Shown here: one piece after another, positions 1 through 8,505 of the stretch | Layout of the letters: the number at the start of each line of letters is the position of its first letter | Position numbering within the stretch: position 1 is the first letter of the stretch | Assembly: GCA_039194995.1 (NCBI GenBank) | Contig: JBCCVR010000001.1 | Span: forward strand, 56,291-120,290 | Length of the DNA stretch: 64,000 bases | Direction of reading: 5' to 3' | Source of the DNA: CCY15215 sp039194995 | Lineage (GTDB): Bacteria > Cyanobacteriota > Cyanobacteriia > Cyanobacteriales > Spirulinaceae | Notes under the pieces: model-generated | Told to the model about the DNA's origin: nothing | What the model saw: the letters and a program-made list of their open reading frames with translations, nothing else | Databases searched by the model: none | Program-made: the position numbers and the translations under genes

Positions 1-91
1 GCAGCAATAATCTTCCCATTCTGTTCTGCTCCAGATTTGTCTATACATTTCAATATTGTTTACTAATATTTATCCTTCTTCATTTATTTGT

Positions 92-115
92 CAGTCATCA
101 GTTATCAGTCATCAG
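92..115 (+). repeat. Heptamer tandem array abutting a start codon
   Basis: Three heptamers (CAGTCAT, CAGTTAT, CAGTCAT) plus a partial CAG run directly into the ATG at 116, with no spacer. No Shine-Dalgarno sequence is visible between array and start codon. It is one of about a dozen such arrays in the window. Bases 1-91 hold nothing I recognise. Confidence 0.8.
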
Positions 116-745
116 ATGTATTATCTCTATCTGCACGGATTTGCCTCGAGTCCGCGATCGCTTAAAGCGAGATATCTCCGCGATCGCTTTGACGAGCGAG
201 GAATAACATTGCATATATTGGATCTCAATCAGGGGGATTTTGCTCACCTCACTCTCTCTCGGCAATTGCAACAAGCAGAAGCCGCTTTTCCCGATCCGGA
301 TGTCCCGATCTCGATTATCGGGTCGAGTTTTGGGGGATGGACAGCGGCACTACTGGCGCAAAAACACGATCGCATTAAGCGTATTGTTTGCATGGCTCCG
401 GCTTTTAATTTTCGCAACCATTTTGTCTCGCGACTGGGAGAACAGAAACTACAGGAATGGGAAAAAAACGGATTTCTTCCCGTTTATCACTACGGTGAAA
501 ATCGCCGCATTCCCCTGCACTATGAATTTTTGACAGATGCGTGGCGATATGAAGATTGGGAGCGGCCCTGCACCGTACCGACATTAATTTTACACGGTCT
601 TAAGGATGCCCTCGTTCCCATTCAAACTTCTCGGAACTATCAACAGGATCGCCCTCATGTCAAATTAGTTGAATTAGATAGCAATCATTGGCTGGCTGAT
701 GTTCTGCCGCAAATATGGCAGGAAATTGAGCAATTTTGTCTGTGA
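116..745 (+). CDS. YqiA/YcfP-family alpha/beta-hydrolase (esterase)
   Basis: A 209-residue single-domain alpha/beta hydrolase of the YqiA/YcfP type; these are small cytoplasmic esterases of poorly known substrate. The N-terminus carries the family signature LHGFASSPRS. The nucleophile elbow reads GSSFGG. The acid lies in HGLKDALVP and the histidine in DSNHWL near the C-terminus, so the Ser-Asp-His triad looks complete. The open frame extends upstream to 56, but that stretch is low-complexity repeat translation (the CAGTCAT array), so I take the ATG at 116, where MYYLYLHGF matches the family's usual beginning. It is followed at 863 by an unrelated co-directional gene. Confidence 0.85.
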   Translation: MYYLYLHGFASSPRSLKARYLRDRFDERGITLHILDLNQGDFAHLTLSRQLQQAEAAFPDPDVPISIIGSSFGGWTAALLAQKHDRIKRIVCMAPAFNFRNHFVSRLGEQKLQEWEKNGFLPVYHYGENRRIPLHYEFLTDAWRYEDWERPCTVPTLILHGLKDALVPIQTSRNYQQDRPHVKLVELDSNHWLADVLPQIWQEIEQFCL

Positions 746-862
746 GGGATGCGGCATTCCTAGAGGATTGGCGATCGCGATAATCTCTCCTTAACCTCAT
801 TCTGGTAGTCTCCTTTGGTTTGTCTATCAATTCGAGCAAAAAAAGTTTAGATTGCGATCGCA

Positions 863-3010
863 ATGATGAAAAAATTTAACGTTCGGACATTTCTGGGGAC
901 TGCTGCCATGTTTAGCAGTCTTTTCTTGGGCGTGGAAAGCGCCAATAGCGCCCCCATTAAAGAATTTGTGAGTATCAATCGTTATGCCGTCGATGGTGCC
1001 GTTGCTGAAATTATCTCCGCAACCCCTGATGGTAATATCGTTGTGTATACCAATGCTGACGATGAGAGCGTCGGTTTGCTCGACATTCGCGATCCCCGCA
1101 ACCCCCGACCCCTCAATGATATCGATGTCTCCGACCTCGGAGAACCCACCGCCGTTGCCGTCACCCCCAATGGTCGTTATGCCTTGGTCACAGTGCTGAA
1201 TTTAGCGGAAGAGATCGCCGACCAACAACCCGGAGTTCTCGTTTTTATCGATCTGGCCCGTCAAGAAATTGTCGCCCGAGTCCCCCTCATGGGCATCGGA
1301 CCCGATAACCTCAACATCACCCCCAACGGCGAAAAAGCGATTATTGCCATTGAAGACGAAGAAGACGAAGATAGCTTACCGGGCGATCGCCCGGGATCGG
1401 TGAATTTTGTCACCATCAATTACAATAATCCCGTCGCCTCGGAAGTCAATAACGTAGAGTTGGATTTAAGCGGCATCGAAGGGGTCAACTATCCCACCGA
1501 TCCCCAACCGGAATACGTTGCCATTAGTAAAAATGGGCGTACCGTCGCCATCAGCTTGCAGGAAAATAACGCGATCGCCGTTCTCGATATTGCCAGCGAA
1601 ACCGTAACGCGCATTTTTTCGGCGGGAACATCCATTCACGAACGTGCTGATATTGTCGAAGAAGACGAGATCGATTTTTCCCAACCCTTAGAAGGTCGCC
1701 GGGAACCCGACTCGATGGCTATGACCGCCGACGGGCGCTATATTATTACCGCCAATGAAGGGGATACAGACCTCGAACGCTTCGGTGATGGCGTTTGGAG
1801 TGGCGGCCGCGGTTGGTCGATCTTCGACCTGCAAGGAAACGTGGTCTACGATAGCGGCGATAGCTTGGAAGAACTGGCAATTTTGCGGGGACAGTATCCC
1901 GAAGGGCGATCGGAAAACCGGGGCATTGAAATTGAAGGGGCCGCCGTTGCCGAATTTGGCGATCGCGAGTTTGCCTTCGTCGCCTCCGAACGGGGAAGTT
2001 TCCTCGTTGTTTACGATATTACCAACGTCCGCGCCCCGGAATTGGTGAGCTTTTTGCCCACAGGTAAAGCCCCCGAAGGCGTGTTACCCTTGCCCCAGCG
2101 TAACCTCGTCCTCACGGCCAATGAAGACGACGGCACCATCGACTTTTTCGAGGCGAAAATGCTCTGGGAACCCACGATTATGAGTCCTCGGGTGGATCTG
2201 CCGTTCAGTGCCTTAAGCGGTTTAGTTCCCGTTCCCAATAGCCCCAGCGAAGTTTACGCCATTCCCGATAATGCCATGCGGCCGTCGCGGATTTTCCGCA
2301 TTGCGATCGGCCGGGAAGGGGCAATGGTAGAAGATGCCATTATGTTGACCAAAGACGGCGAACCTGCGAACTACGACCTCGAAGGCATTGCGATCGCGCC
2401 TCGGAATGGCTTTTGGTTGGTGAGTGAAGGGGACACCCGGGAAGGACGAGAAAAACCCAATATTCTCATTAAAGCCAACGCTCGCGGAGAAGTCGAGGAA
2501 GAAATCTTTTTACCCGCAGATGCCGCCGCCAGTATTACCCGTTTTGGGTTTGAAGGCGTAACCACCAGTGCCGACGGCGAAGAGGTTTACGTTGCCATCC
2601 AACGGGCATTTGAAGGGGAAGAACTGGTACGCATCGGCAAATACGATGTTAGTTCGGAAGAGTGGGAGTTTTATTACTATCCTCTCGATACGGATAACGT
2701 CGAGGGTTGGGTCGGTTTAAGCGAAATTTCCCGGGATACCGATGGCAGTTTCCTCGTCATCGAACGAGACAACCAAGGGGGCGAAAATGGCGCTTCTAAC
2801 GTCCGCGTCAAGCGGATCTATCGCTTCTCTCTCCGAGGTGTAGACGAGGGAGAAACCGTGGAAAAAGAGTTAGTAGTTGACCTGTTTGCCGATCATGATT
2901 GGTATGAAGAAAAGGTCGAAGGATTCGCCGTCACGGAAGCCGGATACTGGATCGTCAGCGATAACGATGGCGGTGAATTAGCAACCCGCTTGCTGTTTGT
3001 TCCGCGTTAA
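863..3010 (+). CDS. Secreted beta-propeller protein with phytase/esterase-like C-terminal domain
   Basis: A 715-residue exported protein. The N-terminus (MMKKFNVRTFLGTAAMFSSL, cleavage likely after ANSA) is a Sec signal peptide. Residues about 35-430 resemble the seven-bladed propeller of choice-of-anchor-I/alkaline-phosphatase-like proteins (repeated T(P/A)DGRY blades, the segment ANEGDTD). Residues about 435-715 match the 'esterase-like activity of phytase' family (PDNAMRPSRIFRI, DLEGIAIAP, FGFEGVTTS). The likely role is periplasmic or extracellular phosphoester or ester hydrolysis; the substrate is unknown. The protein is strongly acidic, as expected for an exported one. Two ATG codons stand in tandem at 863 and 866. 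It ends 25 bases before a paired-HIP1 terminator. Confidence 0.8.
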   Translation: MMKKFNVRTFLGTAAMFSSLFLGVESANSAPIKEFVSINRYAVDGAVAEIISATPDGNIVVYTNADDESVGLLDIRDPRNPRPLNDIDVSDLGEPTAVAVTPNGRYALVTVLNLAEEIADQQPGVLVFIDLARQEIVARVPLMGIGPDNLNITPNGEKAIIAIEDEEDEDSLPGDRPGSVNFVTINYNNPVASEVNNVELDLSGIEGVNYPTDPQPEYVAISKNGRTVAISLQENNAIAVLDIASETVTRIFSAGTSIHERADIVEEDEIDFSQPLEGRREPDSMAMTADGRYIITANEGDTDLERFGDGVWSGGRGWSIFDLQGNVVYDSGDSLEELAILRGQYPEGRSENRGIEIEGAAVAEFGDREFAFVASERGSFLVVYDITNVRAPELVSFLPTGKAPEGVLPLPQRNLVLTANEDDGTIDFFEAKMLWEPTIMSPRVDLPFSALSGLVPVPNSPSEVYAIPDNAMRPSRIFRIAIGREGAMVEDAIMLTKDGEPANYDLEGIAIAPRNGFWLVSEGDTREGREKPNILIKANARGEVEEEIFLPADAAASITRFGFEGVTTSADGEEVYVAIQRAFEGEELVRIGKYDVSSEEWEFYYYPLDTDNVEGWVGLSEISRDTDGSFLVIERDNQGGENGASNVRVKRIYRFSLRGVDEGETVEKELVVDLFADHDWYEEKVEGFAVTEAGYWIVSDNDGGELATRLLFVPR

Positions 3011-3034
3011 TTTGGGATTGTTTTTTTTGGAAGG

Positions 3035-3071
3035 GCGATCGCTTTTTTTAAGAGCGATCGCTTTTATTTTC
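3035..3071 (+). terminator. Terminator-like hairpin made of two HIP1 octamers
   Basis: GCGATCGC at 3035-3042 and again at 3054-3061 are self-complementary and enclose an 11-base loop. A T-rich tract (cttttatttt) follows immediately. The position, 25 bases after the stop of the propeller gene, fits intrinsic termination. Confidence 0.65.
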
Positions 3072-3095
3072 TTCCTACGAACGCTACGCCTTCCT

Positions 3096-3421
3096 GTTTC
3101 CATACATTGGACTTCTAAGAAGTCGGAAAGTACATCGCATTATAGAAATGGAACGGGCAGTTCATATGGTTTCCATACGTTGGACTTCTAAGAAGTCGGA
3201 AAGATTTCCCTCTTTAACGGAGGAACTTTGGTTGGGTCTTGCTTGTTTCCATACGTTGGACTTCTAAGAAGTCGGAAAGAAACTTTGATCATCGACGAAG
3301 CCGCAACTGCGAAAAGTTTCCATACGTTGGACTTCTAAGAAGTCGGAAAGTATAAAGGTGCCTTTTATCTTGCAGCATACGATTTAGTTTCCATACGTTG
3401 GACTTCTAAGAAGTCGGAAAG
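3096..3421 (-). CRISPR. CRISPR array, 5 repeats of 35 bp, 4 spacers, no cas genes nearby
   Basis: Repeats lie at 3096-3130, 3169-3203, 3245-3279, 3316-3350 and 3387-3421. The four right-hand copies are identical (begin GTTTCCATACGTTGG, end AAGTCGGAAAG); the first has one change (CATACATTGG). Spacers are 38, 41, 36 and 36 bp and mutually unrelated. Each repeat contains the near-palindrome GACTTCT-A-AGAAGTC, able to form a hairpin. The degenerate copy at the left marks the old end, so the leader should lie to the right and transcription should run on the minus strand, where repeats read CTTTCC...GAAAC, the usual cyanobacterial polarity. No cas gene occurs in the 64 kb. The repeat class cannot be assigned with confidence. 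Confidence 0.93.
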
Positions 3422-3688
3422 CACCCCAAATGGAAGCCTTGCTATGACTGGATTCTAGCACCCGATTTTGTGGCAGTCAAGAAATCTCAAAATAATTGCG
3501 GCCAATTCTCAATAGTAGGCTGGGTCAAACACTGAAAACCCTTGCTATGAAAGAGCTTTGTGGCAGTCCACGAAAGAATGCAGGTTCTAGCGTTTCTCAG
3601 ATCCCCACAAACAGTGTATTTCAACACCAAAACAGCGCGATCGGTCTAGATTTGACTGTATTCCTATTAAACCTCAGTTATTGAGGCC
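3422..3688 (-). promoter_or_regulatory. Probable CRISPR leader with an internal duplication
   Basis: This 267-bp gene-free stretch adjoins the conserved end of the array. It contains a two-part duplication: CCTTGCTATGA at 3437-3447 and 3540-3550, followed by TTTGTGGCAGTC at 3467-3478 and 3557-3568. No coding sequence is convincing. The leader assignment is inferred from repeat degeneracy. Confidence 0.5.
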
Positions 3689-3720
3689 GACTTTCACGCA
3701 AAAACCTCAAAACCCAAAAA

Positions 3721-4509
3721 TCAAGAAAGAGAATCAAGATCGATATTTAATTTTTGCAGTTTTGCTTTTAACTGTTGTAATTCAGATTCGGCTTGTTCTC
3801 TCTGTTTTTGTTCTCGTTCCGCTCGTTCTTGCTGGCGATCGGCTCTTTGTTTTTCTAATTCCTTTTCCAACCGTTCGCGATCTGCCGTTTCCAAAGCGCG
3901 ATCGCGTTGCTCCACAACCTCAACAAAATCAACAAAACGCTCTCCATCGGGATGAAATAAAACTAACTCTCCTTCACCCGTCGTAAATCTTATCCCTAAA
4001 CGCGGACTTGTCCAATTCTCCATTTGCGAAATTTTTACCAACTTCTTCCCTTTTCTCAACCATCCTTGCAGTTGATTTTTCTTCGGGTTGTATAAATAAT
4101 ATTCTTCGATTCCATGCTCTTGATAAAACTTAAACTTGGCATCCATCTCACTTTTCTTATTGCCGGGTGAGAGAATTTCAAACGCGACTTGCGGTGCAAT
4201 ATTGTCCTCTTTCCATTGCATATAAGAGCCTCGGTCTCCCTTGGGTCGTCCAAAAACCACCATCACATCAGGCGCTTGCTTTTTCGGCTTCTTGTCTGCC
4301 TGAATTTCTGCTTGGGTCAACTGAACCGGATACCATAAAAGATCGGCAGCCACAAACACATCTTCTCTGTCCTTAAAGAGAGCATCGAGACCCCCTTTAA
4401 TCGTGAAAATTAAGCGTAATTGAGTCGTATTATCAGCCAAGGGTTTGCCGTCGCGATCGGGATAGAGCAGTTCGTCATCTATGGCGGTCGGGGAAAGTTG
4501 CTGTACCAT
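3721..4509 (-). CDS. Uma2-family (DUF820) putative endonuclease with C-terminal coiled coil
   Basis: A 262-residue Uma2-family protein. Uma2 proteins have a PD-(D/E)xK nuclease-like fold, are greatly expanded in cyanobacteria, and have no settled function. The core motif is visible as PQVAFEILSPGNKKSEMDAK with the following YYLYNPKKNQLQGW. The last ~65 residues (ETADRERLEKELEKQ onward) are a charged coiled coil, a common extension in this family. I start at the ATG at 4509 (MVQQLSPTA); the open frame runs 63 bases further upstream but that part lacks family similarity. A broken duplicate of this gene's 3' end lies at 4818-5016. Confidence 0.85.
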   Translation of the reverse strand: MVQQLSPTAIDDELLYPDRDGKPLADNTTQLRLIFTIKGGLDALFKDREDVFVAADLLWYPVQLTQAEIQADKKPKKQAPDVMVVFGRPKGDRGSYMQWKEDNIAPQVAFEILSPGNKKSEMDAKFKFYQEHGIEEYYLYNPKKNQLQGWLRKGKKLVKISQMENWTSPRLGIRFTTGEGELVLFHPDGERFVDFVEVVEQRDRALETADRERLEKELEKQRADRQQERAEREQKQREQAESELQQLKAKLQKLNIDLDSLS

Positions 4510-4650
4510 GACCTCAAAGAAAGAAAGAGTCAATACATTTGACTTCAGTATATACAATGAATCAATCTTCAAAACTTGTCAAGAGAAAATTTCCTGTTCC
4601 GGGCGAACATCAGAAAATGTAAAGAGTGCGATCGCACGACCGATCAAAAC

Positions 4651-4809
4651 GGGAGCAGGTCAATTTTGCAAGAACATTTGAATTGAGTAAATCTTCTTCT
4701 CTCTGCATTCTCTAAACTCTCTGTATTCTCTAAACTTTCTGCGCTCTCTGCGTCTGGTGCGGTTCAATATTGATTTAGTACAAAGAGTCTATGAGTTTAA
4801 CCTGCTCCC
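4651..4809. mobile_element. MITE-like 159-bp element with terminal inverted repeats
   Basis: The left end GGGAGCAGGTCAA (4651-4663) and the right end TTAACCTGCTCCC (4797-4809) are inverted repeats matching at 12 of 13 positions. The interior has no open frame and holds a stretch of CTCTCTGC/ATTCTCTAAA repeats ending near GTCTGGTGCGGTTCA (about 4699-4765), a sequence style common in cyanobacterial intergenic DNA. I see no clear target-site duplication. Bases 4510-4650 contain nothing recognisable. Confidence 0.45.
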
Positions 4810-4817
4810 TTGTGACT

Positions 4818-5016
4818 GACTTTTACACAAAAACATCAAAACCTAAAAATCAAGAAAGAGAATCAAGATCGATATCTAATTTTTGAAGTTTTGCTTTTTA
4901 ACTGTTGTAATTCAGATTCGGCTTGTTCTCTCTGTTTTCGTTCTCGTTCCGCTCATTCTTGCTGGCGATCGCGATCGCTTTCAGCCGAAACCGCTCGTTC
5001 TTGCTGGCGATCGCTT
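4818..5016 (-). pseudogene. Decayed duplicate of the Uma2 gene 3' end
   Basis: From 4818 the sequence follows 3689-3850 almost base for base: the 3' flank, the stop codon (TCA at 4850-4852, against 3721-3723) and the coiled-coil codons. It carries one extra T after GTTTTGC, shifting the frame, and a second partial copy of CTCGTTCTTGCTGGCGATCG at about 4996-5015. No Uma2 catalytic core remains. Bases 5017-5173 hold the palindrome ACGGGCA-TCT-TGCCCGT near 5123 and no gene. Confidence 0.8.
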
Positions 5017-5173
5017 TTTGTCAACAGTAGCTCTTCCTTTTGAGTTACAGTTAAGAGGTACATCTCAGTTTTGCAAAACGACTCTATATCGAGCAAAGCG
5101 AACTTTTCTACTATACTGTGGAACGGGCATCTTGCCCGTGGACTATTGATGTAGAATCCTATTGTCATTGAAA

Positions 5174-6493
5174 ATGCTTCAGCCTGCCCGTATTACAAGA
5201 GTTAACCCCGATTCTATTGGAGAGGAGATCGGTTTTGAACCGGGGGATGCGATCGTCTCTATCAATGGGATGAAACCACGAGATTTAATCGATTATCGGT
5301 TTCTTTGTAGCGATGAGATATTAGAGTTAGAAGTTCTCGATGCGGCTGGCAAAATTCATCAGCTTGAAATTGAAAAAGAATTTGATGACGATCTGGGGTT
5401 AGAGTTTGAAACGGCACTTTTTGATGGGTTAATTCAATGTAATAATCGCTGTCCGTTTTGCTTTATCGATCAGCAACCTCCCGGAAAACGAGAAAGTTTA
5501 TATTTCAAAGATGATGATTATCGCCTCAGTTTTCTCTACGGCAGTTATTTAACCCTGACTAATTTATCCCAAAAAGAATGGCAACGCATTGAGCAAATGC
5601 GTCTTTCTCCTTTGTATGTCTCCGTCCATGCAACAGAACCGGAGTTAAGAATTCGTTTATTAAAAAATCCCCGCGCGGGACAAATCTTAGAACAATTTCG
5701 CTGGTTTCAAGAACGACGATTGCAAATTCACGCTCAAGTCGTCGTTTGTCCCGGAATCAATGATGGTGTTGCTCTCGAACAAACATTAACCGATCTTGCT
5801 GCTTTTCACACCGGAGAAATTCCGGCTATTATTTCTGCGGCGATCGTTCCCGTTGGCTTGACACGCTTTCGTCCCGATCGCGATGAATTGACCCCCGTAA
5901 CGCCGGAAAAAGCGAGAGAGACCATTGCTTCAGTACAAGCATTACAAGCAAAATTCCAACAATCTTTAGGAACGACTTTTGCATGGTTAGCGGATGAATG
6001 GTTTTTAATTGCTAGAGAAGACTTACCCACAGAAAGCCATTATGAGGATTATCCGCAAATTGGCAACGGAGTCGGTTCGATTCGTCAGTTTATCAAAGAA
6101 TTCCAAGCCCTCGCCGATGAGATATTGCCGTCTGAGTTATCTTTTCAACGCTCCTATACTTGGGTTGTTGGCAATGCAGTAGAAACGGCATTTCAACCTT
6201 TAGTGAAACAATTAAATGAGGTGGAAGGACTAGAGATAAAACTGACAGCTTTAAACAGCACTTATTGGGGACAAGATATCACCGTAACGGGATTATTAAC
6301 GGGGCAAGATTTGCTAGGAAAATTATCGGATAAAGAGTTAGGAGAAGCGATTTTACTCCCTTCTCTCATGCTCAAACACGACGATACGAGATTTCTCGAC
6401 GATCTAACCATACAAGAAGTATCCGAACGATTAAACGTACCGATTATTCCAGTAAAAGGGATTGAAGAATTGCTGCAAACTTGCATTTGTTAA
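5174..6493 (+). CDS. TIGR03279-family radical SAM protein (PDZ, radical SAM, DUF512)
   Basis: A 439-residue protein typical of cyanobacteria. Residues 1-60 form a PDZ-like domain (EEIGFEPGDAIVSINGM). A radical SAM cluster motif CNNRCPFC supplies C89, C93 and C96 (CX3CX2C), and the C-terminal half is DUF512. The family is predicted to bind a [4Fe-4S] cluster and cleave S-adenosylmethionine; its reaction is unknown. A TTG at 5162 would add four residues, but the ATG at 5174 gives the usual beginning MLQPARITRV. No SD is evident. Confidence 0.88.
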   Translation: MLQPARITRVNPDSIGEEIGFEPGDAIVSINGMKPRDLIDYRFLCSDEILELEVLDAAGKIHQLEIEKEFDDDLGLEFETALFDGLIQCNNRCPFCFIDQQPPGKRESLYFKDDDYRLSFLYGSYLTLTNLSQKEWQRIEQMRLSPLYVSVHATEPELRIRLLKNPRAGQILEQFRWFQERRLQIHAQVVVCPGINDGVALEQTLTDLAAFHTGEIPAIISAAIVPVGLTRFRPDRDELTPVTPEKARETIASVQALQAKFQQSLGTTFAWLADEWFLIAREDLPTESHYEDYPQIGNGVGSIRQFIKEFQALADEILPSELSFQRSYTWVVGNAVETAFQPLVKQLNEVEGLEIKLTALNSTYWGQDITVTGLLTGQDLLGKLSDKELGEAILLPSLMLKHDDTRFLDDLTIQEVSERLNVPIIPVKGIEELLQTCIC

Positions 6494-6545
6494 TAAAGGA
6501 ATAAATATCTTGTCGATCGCTGAAATGACTAATCCTAGACCGTGC

Positions 6546-6660
6546 TAAGAACCCACCCCCAACCCCCTCCCAAGAGGGGAGAGCAAGAAAGGGAAAGCAA
6601 GAAGGAGAGAGCAAGAAGGGGAAAGCAAGACGAATAACCAATAACCAATAACTAATAACA
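6546..6660 (-). repeat. Composite repeat: heptamers, purine/pyrimidine tract, C/G-rich hairpin
   Basis: Read on the minus strand, TTATTAG/TTATTGG heptamers (6660-6633) lead into repeats of CTTGCTTTCCC/CTTGCTCTCC, then the hairpin CCCCTCTTGGGAGGGGG and TTGGGGGTGGGTT. The same order of parts is seen at 20039-20155, 45526-45660 and 59299-59415. Here it lies between the convergent 3' ends at 6493 and 6665. Confidence 0.75.
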
Positions 6661-6664
6661 AAAA

Positions 6665-7108
6665 TCATTTCTCATTCCGCATTCGGGTCAATTGATCGAT
6701 GGTATCGCCAATGACTGCGGTTAAACTGCGACGGGTTTCAACGTGATTTTCCTGCTCGCTTTTCAATGCTTCCAACGCCCGATCGCGCTCCTGAATGACG
6801 GCAATGAGTTTGTCCCTGAGTGCTTCAGGAGTTGCCAGTGCTGCAATTTCTGCCCGCATCGAGGCGTTGATATCCTCCGCCGATACCGATCGCGTTTCCT
6901 CGTCAAATTCTGCCAGTCGCGCTTGTAATTGCTGGCTCTCCTCTCGAGCCACTTTTGCCTCCTCCCGTCGCTGTCGCGCCTCGATATTGTAAAGTTTGCG
7001 CCAGTGGGCCGCACTTTCCATCGCCGCATTGCGATCGCTCTCGGCCTGCGCTAAATCCTGCTTTAACGTCCGAATTTCTGCCAACCATTGCATGACTTCT
7101 TCGCTCAT
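6665..7108 (-). CDS. Hypothetical coiled-coil protein
   Basis: A 147-residue hydrophilic protein, almost wholly predicted helix and coiled coil (LKQDLAQAESDRNAAMESA, REESQQLQARLAEFDEETR, RDRALEALKSEQENHVETR). I see no catalytic motif, signal peptide or membrane segment. I prefer the ATG at 7108 (MSEEVMQWLAEIRTL) because a purine-rich GGAGGAGG lies just upstream; an in-frame ATG at 7189 would add 27 residues of less typical sequence. It converges with the radical SAM gene across a composite repeat. Function unknown; a structural or partner-binding role is only a guess. Confidence 0.6.
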   Translation of the reverse strand: MSEEVMQWLAEIRTLKQDLAQAESDRNAAMESAAHWRKLYNIEARQRREEAKVAREESQQLQARLAEFDEETRSVSAEDINASMRAEIAALATPEALRDKLIAVIQERDRALEALKSEQENHVETRRSLTAVIGDTIDQLTRMRNEK

Positions 7109-7314
7109 AGCGCCGCACTCCTCCTCCAAAATAACGATCCGATGCGATCGCTCTTTTCCAAAATTTACCGCAAAATCAGGGTAACTCATTCCTCGAATCT
7201 CTGCTTTCCCAGAAACAAAGAATCCCTCATTCTTGAATTGTGCATGGTTTGTTTTCCTCTAGGGGTAAGATACCTGCACTACGCTAGAGTTAAGAATAGC
7301 CCGTTGGTTGTCCC

Positions 7315-8505
7315 ATGCCATTCTCCCAGTTTTATCGCTTCTTTTCCCACCTAAATTGGTCGGTCGTGCGAACCATCATCGGTCGAATTTTTCGCCAGCG
7401 CTTGGCGGGTCTTTCGGCAGAAATGGCTTATAATTCTCTGCTGGCGCTGTTTCCGGCAATTTTGGCCCTCATTACCGCGATCGCGTTGTTTGAAGACCCC
7501 CTCGCTTCTCTTTTTCGAGCGATCGTCGCCCAATTCGGATTTATGCCGGAAGAATCCCTCAATTCGACCGTGCGGGGATTGGCAGCCAACCTCAAAATTG
7601 TCGCCCCGGATTTGGTTTGGGATCTCCTCTCTAACTTTGTCGAAGAAATTACTCGCACTCGCAGTACCAGTTTATTTTCCGTGAGTTTTGGCGCAACCGT
7701 CTGGATTTCTTCTGCTGCCATCGGTGCCGCCATGAATGCCCTCGATCGCATCCACGAAATTCCCCGACGCAAGCGGCGACCTTGGTGGCAAGCAAAAATT
7801 ATCTCTCTTCTCCTCACCCTCGGCAGTATCGGACTGCTCCTGATTGCGTCTTTCCTCGTCTTGATCGGCGATGCGCTGGTTAAGTTTGCCGTCCGCACTA
7901 TCGAAGCACTTCCCATCGACCAATTGGAAATTGGCGGCTATTGGCTGCTCAAACTCTGGCAGCAACTCAACTGGCCGTTGGCTTTGAGCATCGTGATTGT
8001 TGCTTTTGCTTTGATTTATCGCTTGGGTCCGAGTCGCTGGCGCAGAGGCACGCCCCTGTTTCCGGGGGCAATGCTGGCGGGCTTTTCTTGGGCGGGCATT
8101 TCTTGGCTATTCCGCACCTATGTCGATAATTTTGGGGCGTATAACAAGGTCTACGGGGCAGTGGGAGCCGTAATCGTTTTGATGCTCTGGTTGTATTTAA
8201 CCTCTTTGGTTCTCCTCATTGGTGGCGTAATCAATGTCACCGTCGGCGAAGCCATGAAAACCAGAGCGGCTCAAAAAATGGGGAGCGAGCGAGCGGAAGA
8301 ACTACTGCGAAATACGGCGAACACCATGCTTCGAGATAACGCTAGGCGAATTCGCGATCGCCCGCCTTCAAGGCCGCCCAAATCTAGCGATCGCCCTGCA
8401 TCTCCTTCCCACACTGAGGAGATGGAGAGAAGAAAAGAGACTCGGGGGCAGCCAATGCCAAACCCCCATCCCGAGCCTCCCCTTCCTAACCAAGCTGAAA
8501 AATAA
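7315..8505 (+). CDS. YihY/BrkB-family inner membrane protein
   Basis: A 396-residue polytopic membrane protein of the YihY/virulence factor BrkB family. The family signature AEMAYNSLLALFPAILALITAIALF is present near residue 35, followed by five or six hydrophobic helices to about residue 315 (LLLTLGSIGLLLIASFLVLI, AVIVLMLWLYLTSLVLLIGG). The last ~80 residues are a charged, proline- and arginine-rich tail without a known domain. Transport of an unidentified substrate has been proposed for the family. Its 3' end overlaps the convergent FHA gene by 20 bp. Confidence 0.85.
   Translation: MPFSQFYRFFSHLNWSVVRTIIGRIFRQRLAGLSAEMAYNSLLALFPAILALITAIALFEDPLASLFRAIVAQFGFMPEESLNSTVRGLAANLKIVAPDLVWDLLSNFVEEITRTRSTSLFSVSFGATVWISSAAIGAAMNALDRIHEIPRRKRRPWWQAKIISLLLTLGSIGLLLIASFLVLIGDALVKFAVRTIEALPIDQLEIGGYWLLKLWQQLNWPLALSIVIVAFALIYRLGPSRWRRGTPLFPGAMLAGFSWAGISWLFRTYVDNFGAYNKVYGAVGAVIVLMLWLYLTSLVLLIGGVINVTVGEAMKTRAAQKMGSERAEELLRNTANTMLRDNARRIRDRPPSRPPKSSDRPASPSHTEEMERRKETRGQPMPNPHPEPPLPNQAEK

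Noticed and set aside
56..115. N-terminal extension of the YqiA-like gene
   Set aside because: It translates a heptamer array and lacks family similarity; the ATG at 116 matches the normal start.
3131..3168. CRISPR spacer 1 sharing TGGAACGGGCA with the palindrome near 5119
   Set aside because: Only 11 bases match and the palindrome belongs to a common intergenic repeat; not evidence of self-targeting.
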